From: Flavobacterium sp.
GTDB lineage: Bacteria > Bacteroidota > Bacteroidia > Flavobacteriales > Flavobacteriaceae
DNA: 64,000 nucleotides
Reading direction: 5' to 3'
NCBI GenBank assembly: GCA_027484725.1
Contig: JAIXSK010000012.1
Coordinates: forward strand, 1 to 64,000
The notes beneath the pieces are model-generated. The model was given only the letters and a program-made list of their open reading frames with translations, was not told where the DNA came from and did not search any database. Positions 18,950-29,401 of this stretch are shown here, piece by piece. The first letter of the stretch is position 1. Each line of letters starts with the position of its first letter. The translations under genes were made by a program, and so were the position numbers.

Positions 18950-21858
18950 GCAAGTTCTATTGTATTTTAGTCGCTTTGTTGCTGATGGGTTCCTTATCGG
19001 CACAACAAAAAATCAGAGTGCACAACTCAGGCAATGTGATGTATGCCAAAGAAATCACTTCGGTAGACAGCATCAAACTCGATAACACTTATGCCAAGTT
19101 CAAACTATCGGCTGATCCAACAGTTTTAAATCTGCAAAAAGCGGTCATTGACAGTTTGACTTTTACTGCGAGTAATGTGGTTTTAGATAAAATTTACATT
19201 ATTTATAACGGTGCTGACAACGCCACCATCATCAATCCGTTTGCAACGCAAGGTGTAAATATTACTGCCAATGCCGGAACAGTGGTGGTCAACGCAACTT
19301 CGGGCATCGCCAATCTTGAATACAATGTTTTGGGTGCAACCGATAACGGAAGCCTGACACTTACCTCAGATACCGATGTTCAGTTGGTGTTGAACAACCT
19401 TACTTTGACCAACCCAAGCGGGGCAGCTTTTGATCTTTTGGGCGGACATACGGCTCATATACTTTTGACACCCGGAACCACTAATACATTAAATGACGGA
19501 GCCACGAGTGCCCGCAATGGTGTCATTACCTCTGATGGCGCGGTTACGGTAAGCAACACAGGTTCGTTGATTATTCATGGATTCGCCAAGCACGGAATCA
19601 ACACCTCTTCGAGCATTTCGGTAGATAATGCCAACATTACCATTGCTTCGGCGGTGACTGATGGTTTGCACTGCGAAGGTTTTTTGATGAATTCAGGAAC
19701 GCTCAACATTACTTCATTGGGTGATGGCATTGATGCCGGAAACGCGCTTGTAGCCATTCACGGAGGAACCATCAATATCACTTCGACTACGGCTGATGTA
19801 AAAGCCATCAAGACCGGAACCAATGTGATTAATATAGATGGCGGAACATTTACGCTCAATGTTTCCGGAGCACAATCTAAAGCGGTGAGTGCCAAAGGCG
19901 ATATCAACATCAGTGGCGGAAGCTTTACCGTGAATATATCAGGCGCTGCGGTTTTAGTAGCTGAAGGAAGCGGATTCAATCCGTCGTATGCTACTGCTTT
20001 TAAAACCGATGCCAACATCAATATTGCTAACGGAACTTTTAATGTTACTTTGACTACAACGGCCAACGGAGCCAAAGGTTTTTCGGGCGCTACGGGCATC
20101 AACATTAGTGGAGGTAATTTTACCATGACTGCTGCCGGAGGTGCTGCTACTTATACCAATGCCAGTGGTGCTGCCGATGCTTATTCGGTAACTTGTTTTA
20201 GTTCAGATGCCGCTATTTCGGTTGACGGAGGAACATTCAACCTAAACATTTCAGGCGCCGGCGGAAAAGGAATTTCAGCCGATACTTTGGTCAACATCGG
20301 AAACGCATCGGCCGGACCCAATATGACCATCACCAACACGGCTTCGAGATTTTTGGTATCGGGCACGAACAATTCGGCAACCGCCAATTATGTAACGCCT
20401 AAATGTATCAAAGGAACCACCGGAGTAAATATAGTTAATGGTCAGTTGACGCTTTCAGTAGCCAATCAAAACAGCGTTTGTATTGATTCAGATGCAACCA
20501 TTCATGTCAATGGCGGAACCATCGGTTGTACGGTGGGCGGAAATCAATCAAAAGCATTGAAATCAGTAGGCGATATGAACCTTGGAGGCGGAACCATCAA
20601 CATTACTGCTACCGGAGGAGTGGCTTTAGAAACTTCAGGAACCGGAAATATTCCATCTTACTGCGCCGGACTCAAATCAGATACCAACATCAATTTAGCC
20701 GGAACCAACGTAACTATTTCAGGAACCGGGGCTGCTTTTAAAGGCGTTTCGGCCAACAACATCAACATGATTGGCGGTATTGTAAATGTTACCTCTTCGG
20801 GCACCGGAGCTACTTTTACCAATGCATCCAATGCAGTTGATTCATACAGTTCGGCTGCTTTCTCGGCCGATACCAGTTTGAATATTACCGGCGGAACTGT
20901 GACCACCAGTTGTTCTGGCAACGGCGGAAAAGGTTTAAAATCAGACGGAACTATTACGATTGGTTCTGATACGGGCAATCCGACGATTAGCATTACTACT
21001 ACAGGCAACAGATTTACCGTATCAGGTTCTGATTACAACCACCCGAAAACTTTGGTAAGTGTTGGCGTACTCAACATCAACAACGGAAACATCACGATCA
21101 ATTCTTCAGACGACGGAATTCACTCAGATGCTACAGTAGTAGTGAATGGCGGTAATATTGTGGTGAATGCCAATTCAACCACGCAAGGAATGGGCGAAGG
21201 CGTTGAGGCTCCGATTATTCGTTTCAATGGCGGGGTCACCAATATTACTTCTTCAAACGACGGAATCAATGCTACCTTCGGAATGGTGGCCGGCGGAACC
21301 GAATCGAATGACAACAGCCATTTGTATATTACCGGTGGAATTGTCATTGTGGCCGGTAAAGATGCTATTGACAGCAACGGAAATATTACCATCACCGGTG
21401 GAACTACCATTGTCAATGGCCCGACGAGCTCGCCCGAGGAAGGTTTAGATTTCAACGGAACGTTTTTGATGAACGGCGGATTGTTGATTTCAGCAGGATC
21501 AAATTCTAACATGACCAAAGCCATGGCCAATACGTCAACCCAAGTGAGTATGTACATTAAATCTTCGGGGCAATTAGCCACCACATCGTTGTTGCATATT
21601 CGCGATAATGCAGGTAATGAACTGTTGACTTTTAAACCTAAAAATGCGGTGTATTATTTCCATTTTTCAAGACCAGAATTGACTCAAAATACCGGGTACA
21701 ACATTTATTTTGGCGGAACATACACCGGCGGAAGTTATGTAGGCGGAACCACCGGCTGGGGCTTATATACCGGCGGAAGTTATTCACTCACCGGAGCCAC
21801 ACTCAAGAAAACCTTTACATCTTCGGCATCAGCTACGGTCAATACAGTGACTTTTTAA
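18946..21858 (+). CDS. carbohydrate-binding domain protein, Cthe_2159-like beta-helix
   Basis: 970 aa; NGSLTLTSDTDVQLVLNNLTLTNPSGAAFDL...; repeated I(N/D)GGTxNIT strands; two large internal repeats. ATGA overlap with upstream gene. Confidence 0.82.
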   Translation: MSKFYCILVALLLMGSLSAQQKIRVHNSGNVMYAKEITSVDSIKLDNTYAKFKLSADPTVLNLQKAVIDSLTFTASNVVLDKIYIIYNGADNATIINPFATQGVNITANAGTVVVNATSGIANLEYNVLGATDNGSLTLTSDTDVQLVLNNLTLTNPSGAAFDLLGGHTAHILLTPGTTNTLNDGATSARNGVITSDGAVTVSNTGSLIIHGFAKHGINTSSSISVDNANITIASAVTDGLHCEGFLMNSGTLNITSLGDGIDAGNALVAIHGGTINITSTTADVKAIKTGTNVINIDGGTFTLNVSGAQSKAVSAKGDINISGGSFTVNISGAAVLVAEGSGFNPSYATAFKTDANINIANGTFNVTLTTTANGAKGFSGATGINISGGNFTMTAAGGAATYTNASGAADAYSVTCFSSDAAISVDGGTFNLNISGAGGKGISADTLVNIGNASAGPNMTITNTASRFLVSGTNNSATANYVTPKCIKGTTGVNIVNGQLTLSVANQNSVCIDSDATIHVNGGTIGCTVGGNQSKALKSVGDMNLGGGTINITATGGVALETSGTGNIPSYCAGLKSDTNINLAGTNVTISGTGAAFKGVSANNINMIGGIVNVTSSGTGATFTNASNAVDSYSSAAFSADTSLNITGGTVTTSCSGNGGKGLKSDGTITIGSDTGNPTISITTTGNRFTVSGSDYNHPKTLVSVGVLNINNGNITINSSDDGIHSDATVVVNGGNIVVNANSTTQGMGEGVEAPIIRFNGGVTNITSSNDGINATFGMVAGGTESNDNSHLYITGGIVIVAGKDAIDSNGNITITGGTTIVNGPTSSPEEGLDFNGTFLMNGGLLISAGSNSNMTKAMANTSTQVSMYIKSSGQLATTSLLHIRDNAGNELLTFKPKNAVYYFHFSRPELTQNTGYNIYFGGTYTGGSYVGGTTGWGLYTGGSYSLTGATLKKTFTSSASATVNTVTF

Positions 21859-21884
21859 AATTATAACCTACCACATAACCACCC

Positions 21885-21917
21885 AACCGGCTTTGAAGCA
21901 ATTCAGGCCGGTTTTTT
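21885..21917 (+). terminator. rho-independent terminator
   Basis: aaccggctttgaagcaattcaggccggtttttt. Confidence 0.85.
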
Positions 21918-21976
21918 CATGACCAAATCAATCACACTAAAGTTATCTTTTTGTATACAGAATTCTCTTTTGATGG

Positions 21977-22007
21977 CTTGCATTCTTTTTATTATCAATT
22001 ATCTTTG
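21977..22007 (+). promoter_or_regulatory. Bacteroidota-type promoter for ettA (CTTG-N19-TATCTTTG)
   Basis: TATCTTTG at 22000-22007 with TTG at 21978-21980. Confidence 0.55.
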
Positions 22008-22054
22008 CACACATTGTTCTTTAAAATTAACATTAATTAAATCATACTGTAGTT

Positions 22055-23749
22055 ATGTCAGACGATAAGAAAGTCATATTCTCAATGCAAAAAGTCAGCA
22101 AGGCTTACCAAGGAAGTGACAAACAAGTCTTAAAAAATATTTATCTCAGTTTCTTTTACGGAGCCAAAATCGGCATCTTGGGTCTGAACGGATCGGGTAA
22201 ATCATCTTTGCTCAAAATCATTGCCGGAGTTGATAAAAGCTACCAAGGCGATGTGGTATTTGCACCGGGTTATACCGTAGGCTATTTAGAGCAAGAACCC
22301 CAACTCGATGACAGCAAAACCGTGATTGAAATTGTCCGTGAAGGTGTGGCTGAGACGATGGCTGTTTTGGATGAGTTCAACAAAATCAACGATATGTTTG
22401 GTTTGCCTGAGGTGTATGAAGATGCCGATAAGATGCAAAAACTCATGGATCGTCAAGCTGAATTACAAGACAAAATTGACGCATTGGGCGCTTGGGAGAT
22501 CGACAATAAATTAGAAGTTGCCATGGATGCACTCCGCACTCCTGAGGGTGATGCGCCGATTAAAAATCTATCGGGTGGTGAGCGTCGTCGCGTGGCTTTG
22601 TGTCGATTATTGTTGCAGCAACCCGATGTTTTATTGCTTGATGAGCCTACCAACCACCTCGATGCCGAAAGCGTTTTGTGGTTAGAGCAACACTTAGCCC
22701 AATATGCCGGAACCGTGATTGCCGTAACGCACGACCGTTATTTCTTAGACAATGTGGCCGGTTGGATTTTAGAGTTGGATAGAGGAGAAGGTATTCCGTG
22801 GAAAGGAAACTATTCCTCATGGCTCGATCAAAAATCGAAACGTTTAGAGCAAGAAGAGAAAGTAGCTTCCAAGCGTCGTAAAACTTTAGAGCGCGAGTTA
22901 GATTGGGTACGACAAGGTGCCAAAGGTCGTCAGACCAAGCAAAAAGCGCGTTTGCAGAACTACGATAAATTGCTCAACGAAGATCAAAAACAACTCGAAG
23001 AGAAACTCGAAATCTATATTCCGAATGGTCCGCGTTTAGGGACCAACGTAATTGAAGCGCAAAATGTAGCCAAAGCGTTTGGTGATAAATTGTTGTATGA
23101 CAATCTCAATTTTACGCTTCCACAGGCGGGTATAGTGGGAATTATTGGGCCAAACGGCGCCGGTAAATCAACCATTTTTAAAATGATTATGGGGCAAGAG
23201 CAACCTGATTCAGGAAGCTTTACCATTGGTGATACCGTGAAGATTGCATATGTGGATCAATCGCACAGCAACATTGACCCAAACAAAACTATTTGGGAAA
23301 ACTTCTGCGATGGTCAAGAACTCATCATGATGGGCGGCAGACAAGTCAATTCACGCGCTTATTTGTCAAGATTCAATTTTGGCGGAAGCGATCAAAACAA
23401 AAAAGTATCGGCTTTGTCTGGTGGTGAGCGCAACCGTTTGCATTTGGCCATGACACTCAAAGAAGAAGGCAACGTTTTATTGCTTGATGAGCCCACCAAT
23501 GACTTAGACATCAATACGCTGCGCGCGCTTGAAGAAGGCCTTGAAAACTTTGCGGGTTGCGCGGTGATTATCTCACACGACCGTTGGTTTTTAGATAGAA
23601 TTTGTACCCATATTTTGGCTTTTGAAGGAAACTCTGAAGTATATTTCTTTGAGGGTGGATTCTCAGATTATGAAGAAAACAAGAAAAAACGTTTGGGTGG
23701 CGATTTAACGCCGAAACGCATCAAATACAGAAAACTCATCCGCAATTAA
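22055..23749 (+). CDS. ettA: energy-dependent translational throttle protein (ABC-F ATPase)
   Basis: Two ABC cassettes (GLNGSGKSSLLKIIAG; GPNGAGKSTIFKMIMG), LSGGERRRVALCRLLLQQPDVLLLDEPTNHLD, full-length 564 aa EttA architecture. Confidence 0.95.
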   Translation: MSDDKKVIFSMQKVSKAYQGSDKQVLKNIYLSFFYGAKIGILGLNGSGKSSLLKIIAGVDKSYQGDVVFAPGYTVGYLEQEPQLDDSKTVIEIVREGVAETMAVLDEFNKINDMFGLPEVYEDADKMQKLMDRQAELQDKIDALGAWEIDNKLEVAMDALRTPEGDAPIKNLSGGERRRVALCRLLLQQPDVLLLDEPTNHLDAESVLWLEQHLAQYAGTVIAVTHDRYFLDNVAGWILELDRGEGIPWKGNYSSWLDQKSKRLEQEEKVASKRRKTLERELDWVRQGAKGRQTKQKARLQNYDKLLNEDQKQLEEKLEIYIPNGPRLGTNVIEAQNVAKAFGDKLLYDNLNFTLPQAGIVGIIGPNGAGKSTIFKMIMGQEQPDSGSFTIGDTVKIAYVDQSHSNIDPNKTIWENFCDGQELIMMGGRQVNSRAYLSRFNFGGSDQNKKVSALSGGERNRLHLAMTLKEEGNVLLLDEPTNDLDINTLRALEEGLENFAGCAVIISHDRWFLDRICTHILAFEGNSEVYFFEGGFSDYEENKKKRLGGDLTPKRIKYRKLIRN

Positions 23750-23779
23750 TCTGAATCAAATCAATATAATGTAAATTTC

Positions 23780-25957
23780 ATGCGTGATTTGAATAGGATT
23801 TTTTATTGGATATTGATTTTGCCGTTTTTTGTTCATGGTCAACAAGTTTATGAGCGTGAGCTCATTGAGCAACAAATCAACAAAGCCGGGAATTATTTTA
23901 ATCAGGGCGATTATGCGCGCGCACTCGATTTATCCAAAACGGCACTTAAACATTCATATAGAATCAATGATGATTATTGTTTGGCGCATGCCTACAATGC
24001 CATTGGCGTGATTTACGATGAATTTTCTGAGGCTAAATATGCGCTCTCTTTTTATAACAAAGCGCTCGAACATGCGCTTAAAATTGAAAATGATTCGCTC
24101 AAAGATTGGATTTACAGCAATTTAGGCAGTGTTTATTACTTCAATAAAATTGATGTAAAAAAAGGAATTGGCTATTACAAAAAAGCTTTGGTTTATGCCG
24201 AAAAAATTCAAGACAGCACCCAAATCACTTTTGGAAAACTCAATATTGCGAGTGCTTATTTCTCAATCAACGATTTTAAAAATGGCGTTCCGTATTTAAA
24301 AGATTCAGAGAGTTTTGTCAAACGCCGCGGCTTGCCCGAAATGCGGTTTACTTTTACTTCGCTCTCAGGCATATACAATACACATATTGAAAAGCCCCAA
24401 AAAGCCATAGAGTTGTATGCGCAAGCCGTTCAAATTGCCCAAAAAAACAAACTCGATTCTTTTTTGGTCAATGCTTATGACAACATCGCTGAGCACTATA
24501 AAATGTACCATGAGCCTGAGTTAGAAAAACAATTCAGAGCCAAATCAGTGGCACTCAAAGGGCAGTTGTACTCACAAGAAGACAAAGAAATTCTATCAGA
24601 ATCGGCTACGCAAATTCAAATGGATGAATATCGTGTGCAGTTAGACCGTATTGAGCTTGAAAACGAAAAACATATACAGAAACTTCAAGAATCAAAAGCA
24701 GTTTTATGGCTGGGATCTGTATTGGGTATTGCTTTGTTGGTATTGGTTTTTACGTTGTATCGAAGCAATCGGTTTCGTCAAAAAGCCAATGCTGAATTGC
24801 TGTTGGCCAATCAAGAACTCAAAATAGCCAAAGAAAAAGCCGAAGAAGCCTCGCAGCTTAAAACCCAATTTGTTTCAACCATCACTCATGAACTCAGAAC
24901 GCCTTTGTACGGAGTGGTAGGTATTACGGATATGTTGTCTGACGAGCATCCGGAACTCAAAGAAAGTACCCATTTAAATTCGCTCAAATTCTCTGCGCGT
25001 TATCTGCTTTCACTGGTCAATGATATTTTGCAACTCAATAAAATTGAAGAAAAAAAGATTTCTCTTGAAAAAGTTCCATTTAACTTGGTTGATGAGGTTC
25101 ATATCATTCGAAATTCAGTACAATATATTGCCACCAACAACAACAATCTGTTGGAAATTATCATCGATGAAAATATTCCCGAGCGTCTTTTGGGCGATAA
25201 ATTGCGATTGTCACAAATCATCATGAATTTAACCTCAAATGCACTCAAATTTACGCGGGATGGCTGGGTGAAAGTTCAAGCGCAACTCACAGAAGTTCGG
25301 GGTTCGGTTTATGAAATACAGTTTTCGGTCCAAGACAATGGTGTGGGAATTTCACCCAATGATCAAAGCAAAATTTTTGACATGTTTGTTCAGGTGGGCC
25401 GCAGTGATGAGGATTACCAAGGAACCGGTTTGGGATTGGCCATTGTCAAGAAGTTGGTAAACTTATTCGGGGGGCAAATTCATCTGGAAAGTACTTTGGG
25501 CAAAGGAACCACTTTTACTTTTAGCATCGGGTTTGAAAAGGCTGATGAATTGGCTCAGGAAATTGTTCCTGAATTAGCAACAACTGAATTGTCCAACATT
25601 AAAATCCTCATTGTTGAAGACAACAAAATCAATCAACTGGTTACCCAAAAAATCATGGACAAACACCAAATTCAATGTGATATGGTGGCCGATGGATTTG
25701 ATGCATTAAAAATACTTGAAACGCGCACTTATGATGCTATTTTAATGGATATCAACATGCCTGGAATGAATGGCTATGAAACCACCAAAAGATTGCGCGC
25801 GATGGGTGTGAAAGCTCCGGTAATTGCTCTTACGGCTTTTGATAAAGACGAGGTCAAGTCAGAGGTTTTTGCCAGCGGAATGAACGACATTATGATCAAA
25901 CCTTTTGAGCCCAATCAACTTTTTGAAGTAATTCATAAGCAATTAAACAACGCTTAG
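23780..25957 (+). CDS. TPR-containing hybrid sensor histidine kinase / response regulator
   Basis: N-terminal TPRs, TM, FVSTITHELRTPLYGVVGITDML, N/G boxes, C-terminal receiver ILIVEDNKINQLVTQKIM...ILMDINMPGMNGYE. Confidence 0.95.
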   Translation: MRDLNRIFYWILILPFFVHGQQVYERELIEQQINKAGNYFNQGDYARALDLSKTALKHSYRINDDYCLAHAYNAIGVIYDEFSEAKYALSFYNKALEHALKIENDSLKDWIYSNLGSVYYFNKIDVKKGIGYYKKALVYAEKIQDSTQITFGKLNIASAYFSINDFKNGVPYLKDSESFVKRRGLPEMRFTFTSLSGIYNTHIEKPQKAIELYAQAVQIAQKNKLDSFLVNAYDNIAEHYKMYHEPELEKQFRAKSVALKGQLYSQEDKEILSESATQIQMDEYRVQLDRIELENEKHIQKLQESKAVLWLGSVLGIALLVLVFTLYRSNRFRQKANAELLLANQELKIAKEKAEEASQLKTQFVSTITHELRTPLYGVVGITDMLSDEHPELKESTHLNSLKFSARYLLSLVNDILQLNKIEEKKISLEKVPFNLVDEVHIIRNSVQYIATNNNNLLEIIIDENIPERLLGDKLRLSQIIMNLTSNALKFTRDGWVKVQAQLTEVRGSVYEIQFSVQDNGVGISPNDQSKIFDMFVQVGRSDEDYQGTGLGLAIVKKLVNLFGGQIHLESTLGKGTTFTFSIGFEKADELAQEIVPELATTELSNIKILIVEDNKINQLVTQKIMDKHQIQCDMVADGFDALKILETRTYDAILMDINMPGMNGYETTKRLRAMGVKAPVIALTAFDKDEVKSEVFASGMNDIMIKPFEPNQLFEVIHKQLNNA

Positions 25958-25958
25958 T

Positions 25959-27227
25959 TTAATACCAGCGTTTTTTGTTCTTTTTTGAACCGCTGGATTT
26001 TCTGGAGTTTTTGGTTTTTCCGCTGCGTTGCTGTCCTTTGGCTTCCGGCTGGGTGGCTCCTGAACGATTTTGTACCGGTTTTTCTTCTTCTTTCCAAGTA
26101 AACGGATGATCGGCGATGGTTTTTACATCCACTTTGATGAGTCGCTGAATGTCTTTCCAATAAGGAGCTTCATCTTTTGAGCAAAATGATATGGCCAATC
26201 CGCCATGACCTGCACGTCCGGTTCTGCCAATGCGATGTACATAAGTTTCGGGAATATTGGGCAAATCAAAATTAATCACAAAGGGCAATTGCTCAATATC
26301 AATACCGCGCGCCGCAATATCTGTGGCTACCAAAATACTTACTTCTTTGTTTTTAAAAGCATCAAGCACGCGTTGACGCGAGGTTTGGGTTTTATCGCCG
26401 TGAATCGCTTCGGCAGGAACACCGCGTTTGCGCAATGAACGTACTATATTGTCAGCGCCGTGTTTGGTTCGTGAGAAAACCAACACGTTGGCTAAGTTTT
26501 CATTGCGAATTAAGTGATACAGTAAATTTCTTTTTTCAGATTTCTCAACAAAGTAAATCTGCTGTTCTACTTTTTCAGCCGTTGATGAAACCGGAGTTAC
26601 CGTTACAGTAGCAGGATCGGTTAAAAACATTTCAGCCAATTCGCGAATCGGAAGTGGCATGGTGGCCGAGAACAATAGCGTTTGCCGATTATCAGGAGTG
26701 AGTTTGACAATCTTTTTGACATCGTTTACAAAACCCATGTCGAGCATCTGATCAGCTTCGTCCAAAACCAAGGTATGTAAATGGTCTAGGTCAATGAATC
26801 CTTGTTTGTGTAAGTCGAGCAATCTGCCCGGTGTAGCAATCAAAACATCAATGCCTTTTTGGAGTTTTTCTACTTGCGGATTCTGTGAAACGCCCCCAAA
26901 AATAGTCAGTTGGGTAACGTTGGTGTATTTTCCGTAGGCATCAAAATTCTCACCAATTTGCAGCGCCAATTCTCGGGTAGGGGTAACAATGAGCGCACGG
27001 ATGAGTTTTCTTTTTTTGTTTGATCCGACAATTCGGTGTAAGTGATGTATGATAGGAATGGCAAAAGCAGCTGTTTTTCCGGTACCGGTTTGGGCGCAAC
27101 CGACCAAGTCGCGACCGTCGAGTACCACCGGAATGGCTTGTTCTTGTATAGGAGTAGGTTGGGTATATCCTTGTTCAGCAACTGCAGTTAGGATGCTTTT
27201 GGATAGGAGTAATTCTTCAAATAACAT
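25959..27227 (-). CDS. DEAD-box ATP-dependent RNA helicase (RhlE-like)
   Basis: PTPIQEQAIPVVLDGRDLVGCAQTGTGKTAAFAIPI, VLDEADQMLDMGF, SATMP, HRIGRTGRAG. Confidence 0.95.
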   Translation of the reverse strand: MLFEELLLSKSILTAVAEQGYTQPTPIQEQAIPVVLDGRDLVGCAQTGTGKTAAFAIPIIHHLHRIVGSNKKRKLIRALIVTPTRELALQIGENFDAYGKYTNVTQLTIFGGVSQNPQVEKLQKGIDVLIATPGRLLDLHKQGFIDLDHLHTLVLDEADQMLDMGFVNDVKKIVKLTPDNRQTLLFSATMPLPIRELAEMFLTDPATVTVTPVSSTAEKVEQQIYFVEKSEKRNLLYHLIRNENLANVLVFSRTKHGADNIVRSLRKRGVPAEAIHGDKTQTSRQRVLDAFKNKEVSILVATDIAARGIDIEQLPFVINFDLPNIPETYVHRIGRTGRAGHGGLAISFCSKDEAPYWKDIQRLIKVDVKTIADHPFTWKEEEKPVQNRSGATQPEAKGQQRSGKTKNSRKSSGSKKNKKRWY

Positions 27228-27276
27228 ATAATTTTGGCCAGGACACTTAGTTGGTGTCAAGCGCTGCAAAGATAGG

Positions 27277-28374
27277 TTATTTAATTGAAGCAGATTTTAC
27301 TTCGGTAAAGTTCACTTCCATTCGGGCAATTAGCTGTGGTTTCGGATCATTGGCTTTCATAAAATCAGTGACCAAATAACCGATGAGTTTACCCACTAAA
27401 TGCGCGTTTTTTTCCTCGCCCAATTCGGGAGCACCTTCACAGATATGTAAATAGGCGGCATTTTGGTCGCTTCCAAAAAAATGAATAAACTGACGCAATT
27501 GTTCAACCGAAAAGCCGCTCAAAGTCATAGCACTGCTCGCAATCCCCGGAATGGCATCGAGGTCAACTTCAATTCCGTAGGTATTGTCTTTGAGAAAGTT
27601 TTGTGCTACTTGCAGTTCATTTTGAAAAGTTTTAGCTTGTCGAATCGCTATCTCGTCATAGGTATTGAAACGAACACGCGAATGAATTTTTTTGATGCGC
27701 GTGAGCACTTTTTTAGAAGTATAGTTTTCGTGCAAACCAAAAATGAAATATTTGTTCAGAAAACCTTCTTCATAGGCATAGGAGAACCCGTTGCCGCTGT
27801 GTCTGCCTTCTAAAATTCTAAAATCTGAATGGGCGTCAAAGTTTACTGCATTGATGGGTTTTCCTTTGGCCAGAGCAGTTCCTTTGATGTTTCCGTAGGC
27901 GTTGTTGTGCCCGCCGCCAATGACAATCGGAATTTTTCCGGCTTTGACTATCATGGAAATGATGTGGGCCACTTCTTTGTCAATACGCACTACTAAATCG
28001 TTAAATTTTTTACGATCAGCGATGTTGTGGTAGTTCAAATTTTGAGCTTCGGCCATTTCTTCAGAAACATCTAAATGACCTAAAACGAGCAATTCACTTC
28101 CTTTACAGAACTTATTAAACTGAATATTAGCGATGCTTTTGATGGCACTTTCCCAGGCAGAATAAGTTCCCGGACGGCCAAAATTAGCGCGAACACCTAT
28201 GTCTTCGGGGATTCCAAAAAGCACATAACGCGCAACAGATTGTTGTAAAAAAGTTGCTATAGATTTGGTGCCTTTGGGAACAACCTGCATCTTTTCGCCA
28301 AATTTAATTTCGCCGCTTCGATGGTTGGTAACCCGCGCCAAATCTAGGTTGCTAAACGGTATGAGCTTGTCCAT
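27277..28374 (-). CDS. hutG: formimidoylglutamase-like arginase/agmatinase family protein
   Basis: GIPEDIGVRANFGRPGTYSAWESAI, VIGGGHNNAYGN, NFDAHSDFR, GIEVDLDAIPG; hutI lies nearby. ORF extends to 28449. Confidence 0.82.
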   Translation of the reverse strand: MDKLIPFSNLDLARVTNHRSGEIKFGEKMQVVPKGTKSIATFLQQSVARYVLFGIPEDIGVRANFGRPGTYSAWESAIKSIANIQFNKFCKGSELLVLGHLDVSEEMAEAQNLNYHNIADRKKFNDLVVRIDKEVAHIISMIVKAGKIPIVIGGGHNNAYGNIKGTALAKGKPINAVNFDAHSDFRILEGRHSGNGFSYAYEEGFLNKYFIFGLHENYTSKKVLTRIKKIHSRVRFNTYDEIAIRQAKTFQNELQVAQNFLKDNTYGIEVDLDAIPGIASSAMTLSGFSVEQLRQFIHFFGSDQNAAYLHICEGAPELGEEKNAHLVGKLIGYLVTDFMKANDPKPQLIARMEVNFTEVKSASIK

Positions 28375-28464
28375 AAAAACTTTTTTAACCCTAAAAATAT
28401 ATTCGAGCAAACTTACGTTATAAACCCAAATATTATTACTTTTGTTCAAATAAAATGTAAAATT

Positions 28465-29349
28465 ATGGAAAATCAGAAAAGCAATTCAAATTTAAAAGCA
28501 GTTATAGCTGTGTTGGCTTTGCTTTTGGTAGGAAGCCTCGTGTACATCTTCAAGATGACTTCAGACGCCAAAGCAATGCAAACCGAACTGACTGAAACTA
28601 AATCTGACAAGGCATCAGTCATGAAAGATTTAGAAGAACTCAAAGCCAGATACGATGCAGCCATTGCTGAAAACACTTCAATGTCAGATGAGTTAATCGC
28701 TGAGCGCGAGAAAGTGGTAAATTTGATGGCTGATTTGAAAAAGTCTAAAGGTGATGCAGCTTCGATGGCCAAGTACAAAAAAATGTACAATGAGCTTGAA
28801 GGTAAAATGAAAACGCTCATGGCTGAGAACGATGCACTCAAAAAAGACAATGCGAAGTTAACTACCCAACGCGACAGTACAGTTACCGTTTTGGGTGAAG
28901 CACGCAAATACAACGAAGTTTTAGTCGGACAAAATGAAGAATTGTCTAAAACTGTTGAAATTGCTCAGAAATTAACCATCAGCAATTTAAAAACAGCCGC
29001 TTACAAACTCAGAAGTTCAGGAAAACAAATTGAAACTGATAAAGCACGCAAGGCAGATATTTTAAAAATCAGTTTTACCATTGCTGAAAACAAAGTAGCC
29101 AAACAAGGTGATAAAACTTATTATATTCAAGTGATTGACAGTAAAAACAATGTGTTGGGCGAAAAACAAACTGAGAATTTTGGTGATAATTCACTCACAT
29201 ATAGCTTTCAAACTACTGTAAAATATGAGAATAAATCTGTAAATGTTTCTCAAGATTTGCCTGGTAAGAGCTTTGAAAAAGGAACTTATTTTGTAAACGT
29301 ATTTGACAAAGGCGAACTCGTTTCAAAATCAAGTTTTAGTTTGAGATAA
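28465..29349 (+). CDS. hypothetical protein with N-terminal TM and coiled coil
   Basis: KAVIAVLALLLVGSLVYIFKM followed by a long heptad-rich region. Confidence 0.75.
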   Translation: MENQKSNSNLKAVIAVLALLLVGSLVYIFKMTSDAKAMQTELTETKSDKASVMKDLEELKARYDAAIAENTSMSDELIAEREKVVNLMADLKKSKGDAASMAKYKKMYNELEGKMKTLMAENDALKKDNAKLTTQRDSTVTVLGEARKYNEVLVGQNEELSKTVEIAQKLTISNLKTAAYKLRSSGKQIETDKARKADILKISFTIAENKVAKQGDKTYYIQVIDSKNNVLGEKQTENFGDNSLTYSFQTTVKYENKSVNVSQDLPGKSFEKGTYFVNVFDKGELVSKSSFSLR

Positions 29350-29370
29350 TATTTCAATTACTATAAAATT

Positions 29371-29401
29371 AAAAGGGAATCTAATTAGATTCCCTTTTTT
29401 T
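29371..29401. terminator. bidirectional rho-independent terminator
   Basis: aaaagggaatctaattagattcccttttttt between convergent genes. Confidence 0.92.

Noticed and set aside
19489-21584. Antisense ORFs in the beta-helix gene (19758-20126, 20658-21008, 21120-21584)
   Set aside because: Their Pro/Val-rich repeats are mirror translations of the Gly/Asn/Thr repeats on the sense strand.
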